DNA from: Trichormus variabilis 0441
GTDB lineage: Bacteria; Cyanobacteriota; Cyanobacteriia; Cyanobacteriales; Nostocaceae
DNA length: 64,000 nt
Direction of reading: 5' to 3'
NCBI RefSeq assembly: GCF_009856605.1
Contig: NZ_CP047242.1
Location: 3,354,001-3,418,000, forward strand
In this document: piece after piece, positions 1-7,631 of the stretch
How the letters are laid out: each line of letters starts with the position of its first letter
How positions within the stretch are numbered: the stretch's first letter is position 1
The notes under the pieces: model-generated
Told to the model about the DNA's origin: nothing
The model's database searches: none
The model's input: only the letters and a program-made list of their open reading frames with translations
Program-made: the position numbers and the translations under genes

Positions 1-994
1 TCGTGGTGACGAAGTATTTCACCACTGCTGACCAAACGCTGATTTGCTCTGGCATGGTGTTAAAGCCACGAGCCACGCCGATGGTGGCACAGTCGCAAAT
101 CAGGATATCTAGAAACCCATCGGTTAAAGTGCGCTTGGGTTGGGGCATATCATAGACGGTCTTGCCGTATAGCTGTCGTCCCAAGGCAAATTTGAGGGTA
201 GTCCGTAGGGCAGTATCAGCAGCCCCTTGGGAAAAGGCAGCACACAGGGCGCGGGTGATTTGGAAGCCTTTGAGTGCTAGTTCTAGTCCTGCTCCTTCTG
301 CTCCCAAGCGCATAGATTCGGGGATGAAGCAGTTCTCAAATTTGATCCCACTCATATCCGAACCGCGCACGCCGTGGGTAAAGATTTTTGGTAGGTGGCT
401 ATAGTTGGCGGGGTCGATTTTGCTCTTTTCTACCATGAATAGGGATAAGCTACGCGCACCCCCTTCTTCGTCGGTTTTAGCTAGAACGAAGGTAACGCCG
501 GAGATGGTGGCGCGGTTAATCGGCCATTTTTCACCGTTGAGGATGTAGCCGCCAGGAACTTTTGTTGCTCTCACATCACTGGCGAGTAAATCGCTACCGT
601 GGGCTTTTTCTGAATAAGCCAGACACATAGCCCCGTTGGCATCTTTCATGAAGCTTGACAGGATGCGCTTCTGCTCGTCTGTGCCTGCCATCCATGTGAG
701 GTATGACCAGAACATGGTAGTGAAGGCGATCGCTGCGGTTTGGTCACGGCGGGAAAGGACGCGCACAAAGGCGATAAACTCATCAAAGGAGGTAAATTCA
801 CCGCCGCATTCCGTGGGAATGTAATAGTGTTGGAGTTTCCAGTTGTAGAGCCAATTAATAATCTCGTGGGGAAACTCTTCTCGTTCGTCCAGGTCAATTA
901 CCTGTTTGAACGACATCACATTATTTGGATTAGTAGGGTCGCCCAAATCCTTTTCTAATGCTTCTGCAATCCAATATTGCTTGAGTGGCTGCAT
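1..994 (-). CDS. Acyl-CoA dehydrogenase family protein (C-terminus beyond left edge)
   Basis: Translation of the minus strand gives 331 residues from an ATG at 994 with an upstream GGAG Shine-Dalgarno. It reads as a flavin acyl-CoA dehydrogenase: N-terminal helical domain, then the central beta domain with AYSEKAHGSD, GYILNGEKWPINRA and THGVRGSDMSG, then the start of the C-terminal helical domain (FALGRQLYGKTVYDMP). Such enzymes introduce a double bond into an acyl thioester using FAD. The start lies 10 bases after the stop of the upstream fatty-acyl-AMP ligase, so the two are cotranscribed. In cyanobacterial lipopeptide or polyketide loci this pairing often desaturates an acyl chain loaded onto an acyl carrier protein; that substrate is inferred, not shown. 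The 3' end lies outside the window. Confidence 0.93.
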   Translation of the reverse strand, partial: MQPLKQYWIAEALEKDLGDPTNPNNVMSFKQVIDLDEREEFPHEIINWLYNWKLQHYYIPTECGGEFTSFDEFIAFVRVLSRRDQTAAIAFTTMFWSYLTWMAGTDEQKRILSSFMKDANGAMCLAYSEKAHGSDLLASDVRATKVPGGYILNGEKWPINRATISGVTFVLAKTDEEGGARSLSLFMVEKSKIDPANYSHLPKIFTHGVRGSDMSGIKFENCFIPESMRLGAEGAGLELALKGFQITRALCAAFSQGAADTALRTTLKFALGRQLYGKTVYDMPQPKRTLTDGFLDILICDCATIGVARGFNTMPEQISVWSAVVKYFVTT

Positions 995-1004
995 AATTTT
1001 CTCC

Positions 1005-2813
1005 TTAGTGAGTAACTTGCACCTTTTCCAGCAAAGAGTCTACCTCCCCTTGTAGTCGCCGATAGCTGGCGGTGTATTTGGGGTTTTCGCTCCAATCGGC
1101 TAAAACTTCCAACTCACCGGCGAGGAAACTGGCTTTGCAAGCGCGTCGTTGAATTTTGCCACTGGAGGTTTTGAGGACATTTCCAGGCTTGACAAGAACC
1201 ACAGCATATGCTTGTAGCTCGTGGATTTCGGCGATCGCTTGCCGAATATTAGTCAATACCTCATCTGTGTTAAACTCTTCTTCTGGTTTGCGTTTGACTT
1301 CCTGTACAATCACCAGTTGTTCGACACCATCCACATCGATGGAAAAAGCTGCACCGTAGTCTGGGCGTAGGGCTGGGTGAATTTCCTGTACAGTCCATTC
1401 CAAGTCTTGGGGATAATGATTAGTCCCCCGGATAATGATTAAGTCTTTGATGCGTCCAGTGATGAACAATTCACCACCCTTGATAAAGCCCAAGTCACCT
1501 GTGCGGAGGAAGGAGACTTCATTATTTCCGGTAATCTTGGCACGGAAGGTACTTTCACTTTCCTGGGGGCGTTGCCAATAACCACCCGCTACACTGGGGT
1601 CTGCTACCCATACCTCGCCGACTTCATCCGCCGCGCAACGAGTTAAGGTATCTGGGTTGACTATAGCGACTTGCGTCTCACAAACTAGGCGACCGCATCC
1701 AGGGATAGCCCGGACTCCATCGTCCCAGGTAGTGGCTTCCACAATTTTGTTCTGCTCAATTTTGGTTTTTTCTACCAAACACAGAACAGGTGGTGTATTT
1801 CTAGGGCTGGTAGAAACCAACAGTGTATTTTCTGCCAATCCATAAGCGGGTGCAAAGGTTTCCCACTTGAACCCACTGGGGGCAAACTTCTCAAAAAACT
1901 CTTCTAAAACTCTAGGGTTAATCGGTTCGGCGGCGTTTCCTGCTGCTACCCAACTACTGAGATTTAAGGTAGCTAGTTGTGCATCGGTGACGCGACGAAC
2001 ACACTGTTCATAAGCAAAGTTAGGAGCCTGACTATGAGTACCGCGATAGCGAGAAATCGCTTGTAGCCAGCGTACAGGCTGTTTGATAAATGCCATTGGG
2101 GACATGACATAGCAAGGATGTCCGTTGTAAATGGGTACGGTCAAACCTTCTACTAGCCCATAATCGTGGAAATATGGCATCCAGGTGATGGAAACACTTT
2201 CAGCATCATAACCACAGGCTTTTTGTAGATAAGCGCAGTGGTGCATAATGTTGTGGTGGCTAATCATCACACCCTTTGGTGTGGAAGTCGAGCCTGATGT
2301 GTATTGCAAATATGCCAGGGTATCTGGGGTAATTTGCGGGTCTTGCCATTGGTCTGCTAGTTCTAAATCAATATCTTCACTGGCAAACCAAGTCATCTCT
2401 TCAAATTCGGGAAAGTCCAACTTGGCTGCTTGCAGAACACTCAAAAGGTGGTGGTTGGTGAAGACAAATTTAGCGTTGGCATCCTTAACAATTGCCCGTA
2501 ACCGAGGCAAAGCCCGTTTCAATCTACCAGCATCAGGAGGGGGTGCTGGGATGGCGATGACTCCACCATAAAGACTGCCCAAAAATGCTGCCATTACGTC
2601 TAATCCCTGGGGGTAGAGCAGCAAAACACGCTCACCTTTAGCATTGTGTTTCTGCAATAATGCACCAATGGCACGGGCTAGATGATCCAATTCTGCGTAT
2701 GTTAACTTTGGGCCTTCTGTTTTCCCGTCAATGAGAAACATATAGGCGAGGTTGTCCGGCTCATGAGTAGCACGAGCGCGTAGCAGTTCAACCAGGGTAG
2801 AGACGTTTGTCAT
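1005..2813 (-). CDS. Fatty-acyl-AMP ligase (FAAL/FadD32-like adenylating enzyme)
   Basis: A 602-residue ANL-superfamily enzyme that activates a fatty acid as acyl-AMP. Visible are the phosphate-binding motif YTSGSTSTPKGVMISHHN (about residues 171-188), the hinge and adenylation motifs LRTGDLGFIKGGELFITGR and the basic IKDLIIIRGTNHYPQDLE. The length and the closeness of the motifs to FadD32/FAAL enzymes fit transfer to an acyl carrier protein rather than CoA. A TTG six bases upstream is in frame, but the ATG at 2813, with an AAGAAG-like site before it, is the better start. It precedes an acyl-CoA dehydrogenase by 10 bp, so the locus is probably the beginning of a lipid-tailed polyketide or lipopeptide pathway that continues left of the window. 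Confidence 0.93.
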   Translation of the reverse strand: MTNVSTLVELLRARATHEPDNLAYMFLIDGKTEGPKLTYAELDHLARAIGALLQKHNAKGERVLLLYPQGLDVMAAFLGSLYGGVIAIPAPPPDAGRLKRALPRLRAIVKDANAKFVFTNHHLLSVLQAAKLDFPEFEEMTWFASEDIDLELADQWQDPQITPDTLAYLQYTSGSTSTPKGVMISHHNIMHHCAYLQKACGYDAESVSITWMPYFHDYGLVEGLTVPIYNGHPCYVMSPMAFIKQPVRWLQAISRYRGTHSQAPNFAYEQCVRRVTDAQLATLNLSSWVAAGNAAEPINPRVLEEFFEKFAPSGFKWETFAPAYGLAENTLLVSTSPRNTPPVLCLVEKTKIEQNKIVEATTWDDGVRAIPGCGRLVCETQVAIVNPDTLTRCAADEVGEVWVADPSVAGGYWQRPQESESTFRAKITGNNEVSFLRTGDLGFIKGGELFITGRIKDLIIIRGTNHYPQDLEWTVQEIHPALRPDYGAAFSIDVDGVEQLVIVQEVKRKPEEEFNTDEVLTNIRQAIAEIHELQAYAVVLVKPGNVLKTSSGKIQRRACKASFLAGELEVLADWSENPKYTASYRRLQGEVDSLLEKVQVTH

Positions 2814-3338
2814 TGGCAACTTCTTGGATAGTTAGGCAGTGAGTCATTTGACATGGCATCACATATCTTACTTTTCGCAGATGTGCTGCTTTCGGATATA
2901 GGCTTGCCAGGGATTTTTGTTACCTATTAATTCAGTAATATTGACACAATCATCTACTTATCGGAAGATATTACTCGGTGTTTTCACTAAAAAAATAAAT
3001 TTACACTATAATCGCATCCGCAAATATGAGTAAGTGTAGATGAAGCAAAGTGCTGATTTTGTAAGCATTTACCATCTCTCTATTGATGTAGGGGGGAGGA
3101 GAGATTATAAATTTACTATGAAAATTGTTAATTACTTGGTATCCCTTTGCGTAAAGTCATGGTGAGTTGATGGGGGACTTTTGAACGCAGAGGGAAGGCA
3201 GCGCGTTGCAGTGGTTTCCCCTGTTGTAGCGACTGCCGTTGCGCTGAGGTTTGATGCTAGCTTGCGGAAATGGTGTACTTGGAAAGATGAGGGATAAATT
3301 GTTACTGTGTTACTCGGAAGTCCTCACTCCTAAGAATT
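2814..3338. other. Intergenic stretch with no clear gene
   Basis: About 520 bp upstream of the acyl-AMP ligase. It is AT-rich near the ligase start, has a G-run near 3090-3105, and from about 3181 to 3260 holds GC-richer sequence (AACGCAGAGGG..., GTTGCGCTGAG) like dispersed cyanobacterial repeats. It should contain the ligase promoter. I see no convincing small gene or RNA. Confidence 0.5.
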
Positions 3339-3674
3339 TCAGGCGTTTTGAGAAACACTTTGGCGATAAAAGTAGCGCTTGTGTAGAATTACTGCGGCAA
3401 AGTTAGCTACTAAACAAGTGAGTGCTAAACCTAACAAAATATATGTGGGAGCCATGACCACGCCAATCTCGAACCATGTGTATACATGTAAAATCATCAC
3501 TACTGCAAAAATACTAGCTAGGCTAACGGCTTGCCAAATTTGATGGGTTGGGCGACCTATGACAGCTAGGATAATTGTCAATAATGTGGCGAGTAAATTG
3601 GCTGGGACAAGAAACGCACAAATACCGATACAGTTGGCACGGGAGAACTCAGATAAAGCATGGAAATGGAGCAT
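3339..3674 (-). CDS. Small integral membrane protein, unknown function
   Basis: A 111-residue hydrophobic protein with an ATG start at 3674. Three likely membrane segments lie at about residues 16-38, 46-66 and 74-96, followed by a basic tail (HKRYFYRQS). I recognise no family motif and no enzyme signature. It is flanked by a long non-coding stretch on one side and faces the divergent YgfZ-like gene on the other, with about 130 bp between. It could be a cyanobacterial orphan; coding status is supported by uniform hydrophobic segmentation and by absence of a better frame on either strand. Confidence 0.6.
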   Translation of the reverse strand: MLHFHALSEFSRANCIGICAFLVPANLLATLLTIILAVIGRPTHQIWQAVSLASIFAVVMILHVYTWFEIGVVMAPTYILLGLALTCLVANFAAVILHKRYFYRQSVSQNA

Positions 3675-3806
3675 TCATTTTTGGGGATAACGTTAGCATC
3701 TAAAGGACAAAATATATTTTTAGATATGTCAACTGAAATTAGGATATATCTAAAGTAATTGCTTCTGTGGTTATTTAACATAAATTAAATTTAACGCTTG
3801 ACTATC

Positions 3807-4790
3807 ATGCCGACATCTGCAATAGACGGTAAAGACACAGCCGCTATCCAAGCCGCAACAGCAGAAGTTGCTGTATATGATCGCTCCACTTGGGGACTTA
3901 TCCGTGTTTCTGATGATGACCGTTTGCGGTTTTTACACAATCAAAGTACTAATGATTTCCAGAGTCTAAAGCCAGGACAGGGCTGTGATACGGTGATGGT
4001 GACATCTACAGCCCGTACTATAGATTTGGTGAGTAGTTATGTTCTTGATGATGCAGTCATACTTTTAGTTTCCCCTAGTCGTCGGGAGTTTTTGCTACAA
4101 TGGCTAGATCGCTATATCTTTTTTGCTGATAAGGTACAGTTAACTGATATTACTGAGGAAACTGCCACTTTTAGTATTATTGGGCCGGGTAGTGATGCTG
4201 TAGTGGAAAAATTGGGTGCGGGAGGAATTATCGGTCAACCCCAAGGTAATCATATTACTATCGATGGCGGTGCGATCGTTGCGGTGGGTAGTGGCTTGGC
4301 TTCTCCTGGATATACGTTGATTTTGCCAGTGTCCCAAAAACAGCAAGTATGGCAGCAAATTATCGATTCAGGGGCGGTAGAATTGAGCGATCGCGCTTGG
4401 GATACTTTACGCATATTACAAGGAAGACCAGCACCAGACTCAGAATTGACGGACGATTATAATCCTTTGGAAGTGGGTTTATGGCAGACTATTTCTTTTA
4501 ACAAGGGTTGCTATATCGGGCAAGAAACCATCGCCAGATTAAATACATATAAAGGTGTCAAACAATATCTTTGGGGTATTCGTCTTAACGCTCCAACAGA
4601 AATTGGAGATACTATTACTATTGGTGATGAGAAAGTTGGTAAACTCACCAGTTATACAGAAACTCCTGATGGTTATTTTGGACTAGGTTACATTCGTAGT
4701 AAAGCTGGTGGTGTGGGCTTAAAAGTCCAGGTAGGAAACAGCGAGGGAGAAGTAATTGCTATCCCCTTTGTTTCTCATGAATACCCATAA
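3807..4790 (+). CDS. ygfZ: YgfZ/GcvT-like folate-binding protein
   Basis: A 327-residue protein of the GcvT/YgfZ family. The diagnostic motif FNKGCYIGQETIAR, whose conserved Cys defines YgfZ/IBA57, lies about two thirds along. Family members bind tetrahydrofolate and help assemble or repair iron-sulfur clusters in enzymes such as radical-SAM proteins; they are not glycine-cleavage aminomethyltransferases. The N-terminal part has LRFLHNQSTNDFQSL, also typical. I chose the ATG at 3807 over an in-frame TTG at 3798. It stands alone on the plus strand and is followed by octamer repeats. Confidence 0.9.
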   Translation: MPTSAIDGKDTAAIQAATAEVAVYDRSTWGLIRVSDDDRLRFLHNQSTNDFQSLKPGQGCDTVMVTSTARTIDLVSSYVLDDAVILLVSPSRREFLLQWLDRYIFFADKVQLTDITEETATFSIIGPGSDAVVEKLGAGGIIGQPQGNHITIDGGAIVAVGSGLASPGYTLILPVSQKQQVWQQIIDSGAVELSDRAWDTLRILQGRPAPDSELTDDYNPLEVGLWQTISFNKGCYIGQETIARLNTYKGVKQYLWGIRLNAPTEIGDTITIGDEKVGKLTSYTETPDGYFGLGYIRSKAGGVGLKVQVGNSEGEVIAIPFVSHEYP

Positions 4791-4820
4791 ATAGGGGTTT
4801 AGGGGTGCAAATGTTTAAAA

Positions 4821-4894
4821 CCCTTACACCCTTACACCCTCATACCCTCACACCCTCACACCCTTACACCCAGCCTGGGTACGTAAGTTCTAGG
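4821..4894. repeat. Octamer tandem repeat (CCCTTACA) ending in an AGGACTTACG-type inverted repeat
   Basis: Six consecutive 8-base units of CCCTTACA or one-base variants (CCCTCATA, CCCTCACA) run from 4821 to about 4868. They are followed by CAGCCTGGG and by ACGTAAGTTCTAGG at 4881-4894, a degenerate terminal repeat. The same order recurs at 22018-22083 (same strand) and in reverse at 63101 and 63814. It is therefore probably one end of a small mobile element rather than simple slippage. Confidence 0.75.
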
Positions 4895-4906
4895 AATGAG
4901 TAATTA

Positions 4907-5581
4907 CTAATCGGTATAACCCCGCTTGAGTGCTAAAGTCAGTCCATCACCAATGGGGACTAAAGAAAGTGTTACCCTTTCGTCATCATGTAACTTTTGA
5001 TTTAAAGCACGAATAATTCGGGTACTCTCATCTTGAATTTGAGGATCAGCAACTCTTCCAGACCATAAAACATTATCAATGGCAATTAAGCCTCCAGGAC
5101 GGACTAATTGCAAGGCGCGTTCATAATAACCGTCATAATTTTCCTTATCTGCATCGATAAAGGCAAAATCAAATGTTCCTGCTTGTCCATCTGCCAACAG
5201 CGCATCTAATGTCAGCAAGGCTGGGGCTAGGCGCAAGTCGATTTTATCTGCAACTCCTGCTTGTTGCCAATAACGCCGAGCGATCGCCGTAAATTCTTCA
5301 CTCACATCACAAGCAACAATCTTGCCATCATCAGGTAAAGCCAAGGCTACAGATAAGGAACTATAACCAGTAAACACACCAACTTCCAGGGTTTTCTTTG
5401 CTCCCAACAACTGTACCAACAGCCTCATAAACTGTCCTTGTTCCGGGGATATCTGCATTCTCCCATTGGGATGGTTGGCTGTTTCTTGACGCAGTTTCCA
5501 GAGAATTTCCGGTTCTCTAACAGAGTTAGTTAAAAGGTAATCGTAGAGTTGTTCATCAAGTCCAATAGTCTGTGCTGACAT
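4907..5581 (-). CDS. SAM-dependent O-methyltransferase (CCoAOMT-like)
   Basis: A 224-residue class I methyltransferase of the cation-dependent catechol/caffeoyl-CoA O-methyltransferase family (Methyltransf_3). Motif [12 protein letters not shown] (residues 65-75) binds [16 protein letters not shown] (141-153) carries the metal-binding acidic residues, and [17 protein letters not shown] (159-175) is the post-motif strand. Length is normal for the soluble bacterial form. The natural substrate is unknown; a catechol-type phenolic is the usual guess. It starts at an ATG and lies about 170 bp downstream of mtnP on the same strand, with a possible repeat-derived spacer, so an operon is possible but not certain. 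Confidence 0.92.
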   Translation of the reverse strand: MSAQTIGLDEQLYDYLLTNSVREPEILWKLRQETANHPNGRMQISPEQGQFMRLLVQLLGAKKTLEVGVFTGYSSLSVALALPDDGKIVACDVSEEFTAIARRYWQQAGVADKIDLRLAPALLTLDALLADGQAGTFDFAFIDADKENYDGYYERALQLVRPGGLIAIDNVLWSGRVADPQIQDESTRIIRALNQKLHDDERVTLSLVPIGDGLTLALKRGYTD

Positions 5582-5753
5582 ATGTAGTAAGGAAATTGTC
5601 GGTATATTTAGCTATACTATCGCTGAAATTCATTACTGGAGTAATGGTAAAGGGTACAGAAAAACCTATAGTGCGTAATTAATTATGTTTTCCATTACCC
5701 ATTACCAATTACCAATCCCCATAAATATTATCAGTATCCCAACCGACAATATA

Positions 5754-6626
5754 TTACAAATACTTTTGCAACAATAAGCCCAACTTTTCTTTTGTCGCCA
5801 CAGGTGCTTTCTCTAAATTTGTCAAAATCGCATATTTCAAAGCCGAATGAGCCTCACTATGTGGGGGATTTTCACTCAAGCGCCGCACGGTTTCTTGAAT
5901 AACTTTTTGAGCATTAACCGCATTGCGTAGTAAATTACCAATTACCATTTCCACGGTTACACTATCGTGGTCTGGATGCCAACAATCGTAATCTGTGACT
6001 AATGCCAAAGTTGCATAGGCAATTTCTGCTTCTCTAGCTAACTTGGCTTCTGGTAAATTGGTCATGCCGATGACTGTTGCACCCCAACTACGATATAGAT
6101 TAGATTCTGCTTTGGTGGAAAATGCCGGGCCTTCCATGCAAATATACGTGCCACCTTTGTGGAGTGTGACATCTGGTAAATTTAAGGATGCGATCGCATC
6201 CGCTAAAACCCCAGCTAAATTTTTGCAAATCGGGTCGCCAAAGGCAATGTGAGCCACAATACCTTCACCAAAAAACGTCGAAATTCGATTTCTTGTCCTA
6301 TCAATAAACTGATCTGGGACTACCATATCTAGTGGTTTAGCTTCTTCTTTCAAGGAACCCACGGCGCTAGCTGAAATTAAGTACTCCACACCCAATTGCT
6401 TCATAGCGTAAATATTGGCACGGAAGGGTAACTCTGTAGGTAACAGTGTATGATTACGACCATGCCGTGCTAAAAATGCTACTCTTGTTCCGTCTAATGT
6501 TCCCAAAATCAACGCATCAGAGGGCGAACCAAAAGGCGTTTCGATTTGTACTTCTTCTACATCTTTCAGGGCTTCCATTTTGTAGAGACCACTACCACCA
6601 ATAATCCCAATCTGTGCGTGAGCCAT
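5754..6626 (-). CDS. mtnP: S-methyl-5'-thioadenosine phosphorylase
   Basis: A 290-residue MTAP-type phosphorylase: methylthioadenosine plus phosphate gives adenine and methylthioribose-1-phosphate, in methionine salvage. It shows GIIGGSGLY near the N-terminus, the phosphate-binding [22 protein letters not shown], and the substrate loop [15 protein letters not shown] followed by [16 protein letters not shown]. These separate MTAP from purine nucleoside phosphorylases. The ATG at 6626 is the natural start. It is divergent from the small plus-strand gene at 6810. Confidence 0.96.
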   Translation of the reverse strand: MAHAQIGIIGGSGLYKMEALKDVEEVQIETPFGSPSDALILGTLDGTRVAFLARHGRNHTLLPTELPFRANIYAMKQLGVEYLISASAVGSLKEEAKPLDMVVPDQFIDRTRNRISTFFGEGIVAHIAFGDPICKNLAGVLADAIASLNLPDVTLHKGGTYICMEGPAFSTKAESNLYRSWGATVIGMTNLPEAKLAREAEIAYATLALVTDYDCWHPDHDSVTVEMVIGNLLRNAVNAQKVIQETVRRLSENPPHSEAHSALKYAILTNLEKAPVATKEKLGLLLQKYL

Positions 6627-6809
6627 GATTCTTTACCTGTTGCTTACGGAACTGCCCAGTTATTGTACCTAAAAGGCGAGTATCAGAGGAGGCATAAAGC
6701 TGATAACTATTGAGCATTTGCTATTCCGTGTGCCTACTCATGTCAGACTTTACAGAAAATTGTTATTCTCTTGGAATAAATTTAAAAAACATAAATTTTG
6801 GTGAGGAAT

Positions 6810-7013
6810 ATGCAAATTACTAGCCCCTCAACCCAAATCAATTTAGAAACAGTTTTTGAGCGCATTTTTACTATTGGTAGAATCTCACGCCGAGATCAGC
6901 AGTTATTAATGTCTACACTGCTCTCCAAAGAAGGTTTAAGCGAAGGTGAACAACAGCAAATTAGCCGAGTGTTTACAGCTTTGCAAAACGGATTACTCAA
7001 AGTCGTAGATTAA
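6810..7013 (+). CDS. Small conserved-looking protein of unknown function
   Basis: A 67-residue, mostly helical protein. The pattern RISRRDQQLLMSTLLS...LSEGEQQQISRVFTALQNGLLKVVD suggests a compact helical bundle; I recall similar small proteins in Nostocales but cannot name the family. The ATG at 6810 is preceded by AGGA only 2 bases away, too close for ideal Shine-Dalgarno use. In-frame GTG (6801) and TTG (6798) starts would absorb that site. It is divergent from mtnP, with about 180 bp for both promoters. Downstream lies a hairpin element. Confidence 0.6.
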   Translation: MQITSPSTQINLETVFERIFTIGRISRRDQQLLMSTLLSKEGLSEGEQQQISRVFTALQNGLLKVVD

Positions 7014-7032
7014 CGATGAAAGGATTTGGGAC

Positions 7033-7140
7033 TTATACCAATTCTCTATGAAGTTGCACCAAATAAATGATGTAGAGACGTTGCATACAACGTCTCTACA
7101 GTCCAAAATAAAGCAAATCTTCATTAAAAAACGGTATTAG
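7033..7140. repeat. Hairpin mobile repeat, GTAGAGACG family, copy 1
   Basis: About 108 bp. The outer ends, ATACCAATTCTCTATGAAG and the complement of CTTCATTAAAAAACGGTAT, form imperfect terminal inverted repeats. The centre (7072-7099) is a hairpin with 12-bp arms GTAGAGACGTTG and CAACGTCTCTAC around CATA. Homologous copies occur inverted at 29804-29907 and direct at 54117-54237. The element has no coding capacity, so it fits a non-autonomous miniature element. Confidence 0.85.
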
Positions 7141-7174
7141 AGACAAGAAAATTCAGCCGGAACGCACCGTCTCA

Positions 7175-7248
7175 CGGATGGTGTGTTAGGCGCGAGTATG
7201 GTTATTTCGTGACCAATCATCTGGGAAATCAGCACCTAACACACCCTG
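7175..7248. repeat. Inverted-repeat element (GGTGTGTTAGGCGC arms)
   Basis: GGTGTGTTAGGCGC near 7178 is matched about 55 bases later by GCACCTAACACACC. The two arms can pair over about 13 bases around a loop of about 40 bases. No ORF is associated. It lies in the roughly 600-bp gap before the transketolase gene and looks like another dispersed palindromic unit; I see no second copy in this window. Confidence 0.55.
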
Positions 7249-7479
7249 CCACAATAATTTTATTTTTGCTTTATAAATAACCTCTTATATCTGTTAATTT
7301 TCTATCACTTTTGAGAGAAAGAATGATTATTCCATTAGAAAGAAGTAATTAATCTTTTAAATCTCTAGAGTGAACTAAATAACACTAATGTCTTGGTTCA
7401 ATACAAATTGACTATAGAATTCATACTTTCATTTATGAAATATATTTAGGGTGGGCATTGCATACCCTAAAGAACTGAT

Positions 7480-7569
7480 AGGACTTACGCAACTGGCACA
7501 TTTTTAGAGTGCGTCAGATTGGAGTATTTCGTAATTGTCAAAAGATGTTTGGCATCTGACGCACCCTAC
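7480..7569. repeat. AGGACTTACG-family element, right end lost
   Basis: It begins with AGGACTTACGCAACTGGCACA (7480-7500) and holds an internal hairpin GTGCGTCAGAT (7509-7519) with ATCTGACGCAC (7554-7564). The mirror terminal repeat expected after the hairpin is missing. Compare the complete copy at 12581-12704, which has the same terminal and internal arms in the same order. It sits 60-150 bp upstream of the transketolase start. Confidence 0.75.
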
Positions 7570-7573
7570 AAGA

Positions 7574-7622
7574 ACCGTTAGCTGTCAACAAACTATACAA
7601 GTGACTATGTAATTTAAAAGCA
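7574..7622 (-). repeat. About 50-bp dispersed repeat next to the transketolase start
   Basis: The complement of this stretch, with GCTTTTAAATTACATA and then ACTTGTAT.GTTTGTTGACA, matches 35983-36034 at most positions. Neither copy is in a convincing gene. It ends about 10 bases before the transketolase ATG, so it may contribute to that gene's leader or promoter. Confidence 0.65.
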
Positions 7623-7631
7623 TCATAGCTT

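Noticed and set aside
3181..3260. Insertion-sequence remnant upstream of the acyl-AMP ligase
   Set aside because: Some GC-richer repeated motifs are present, but no inverted ends or transposase frame.
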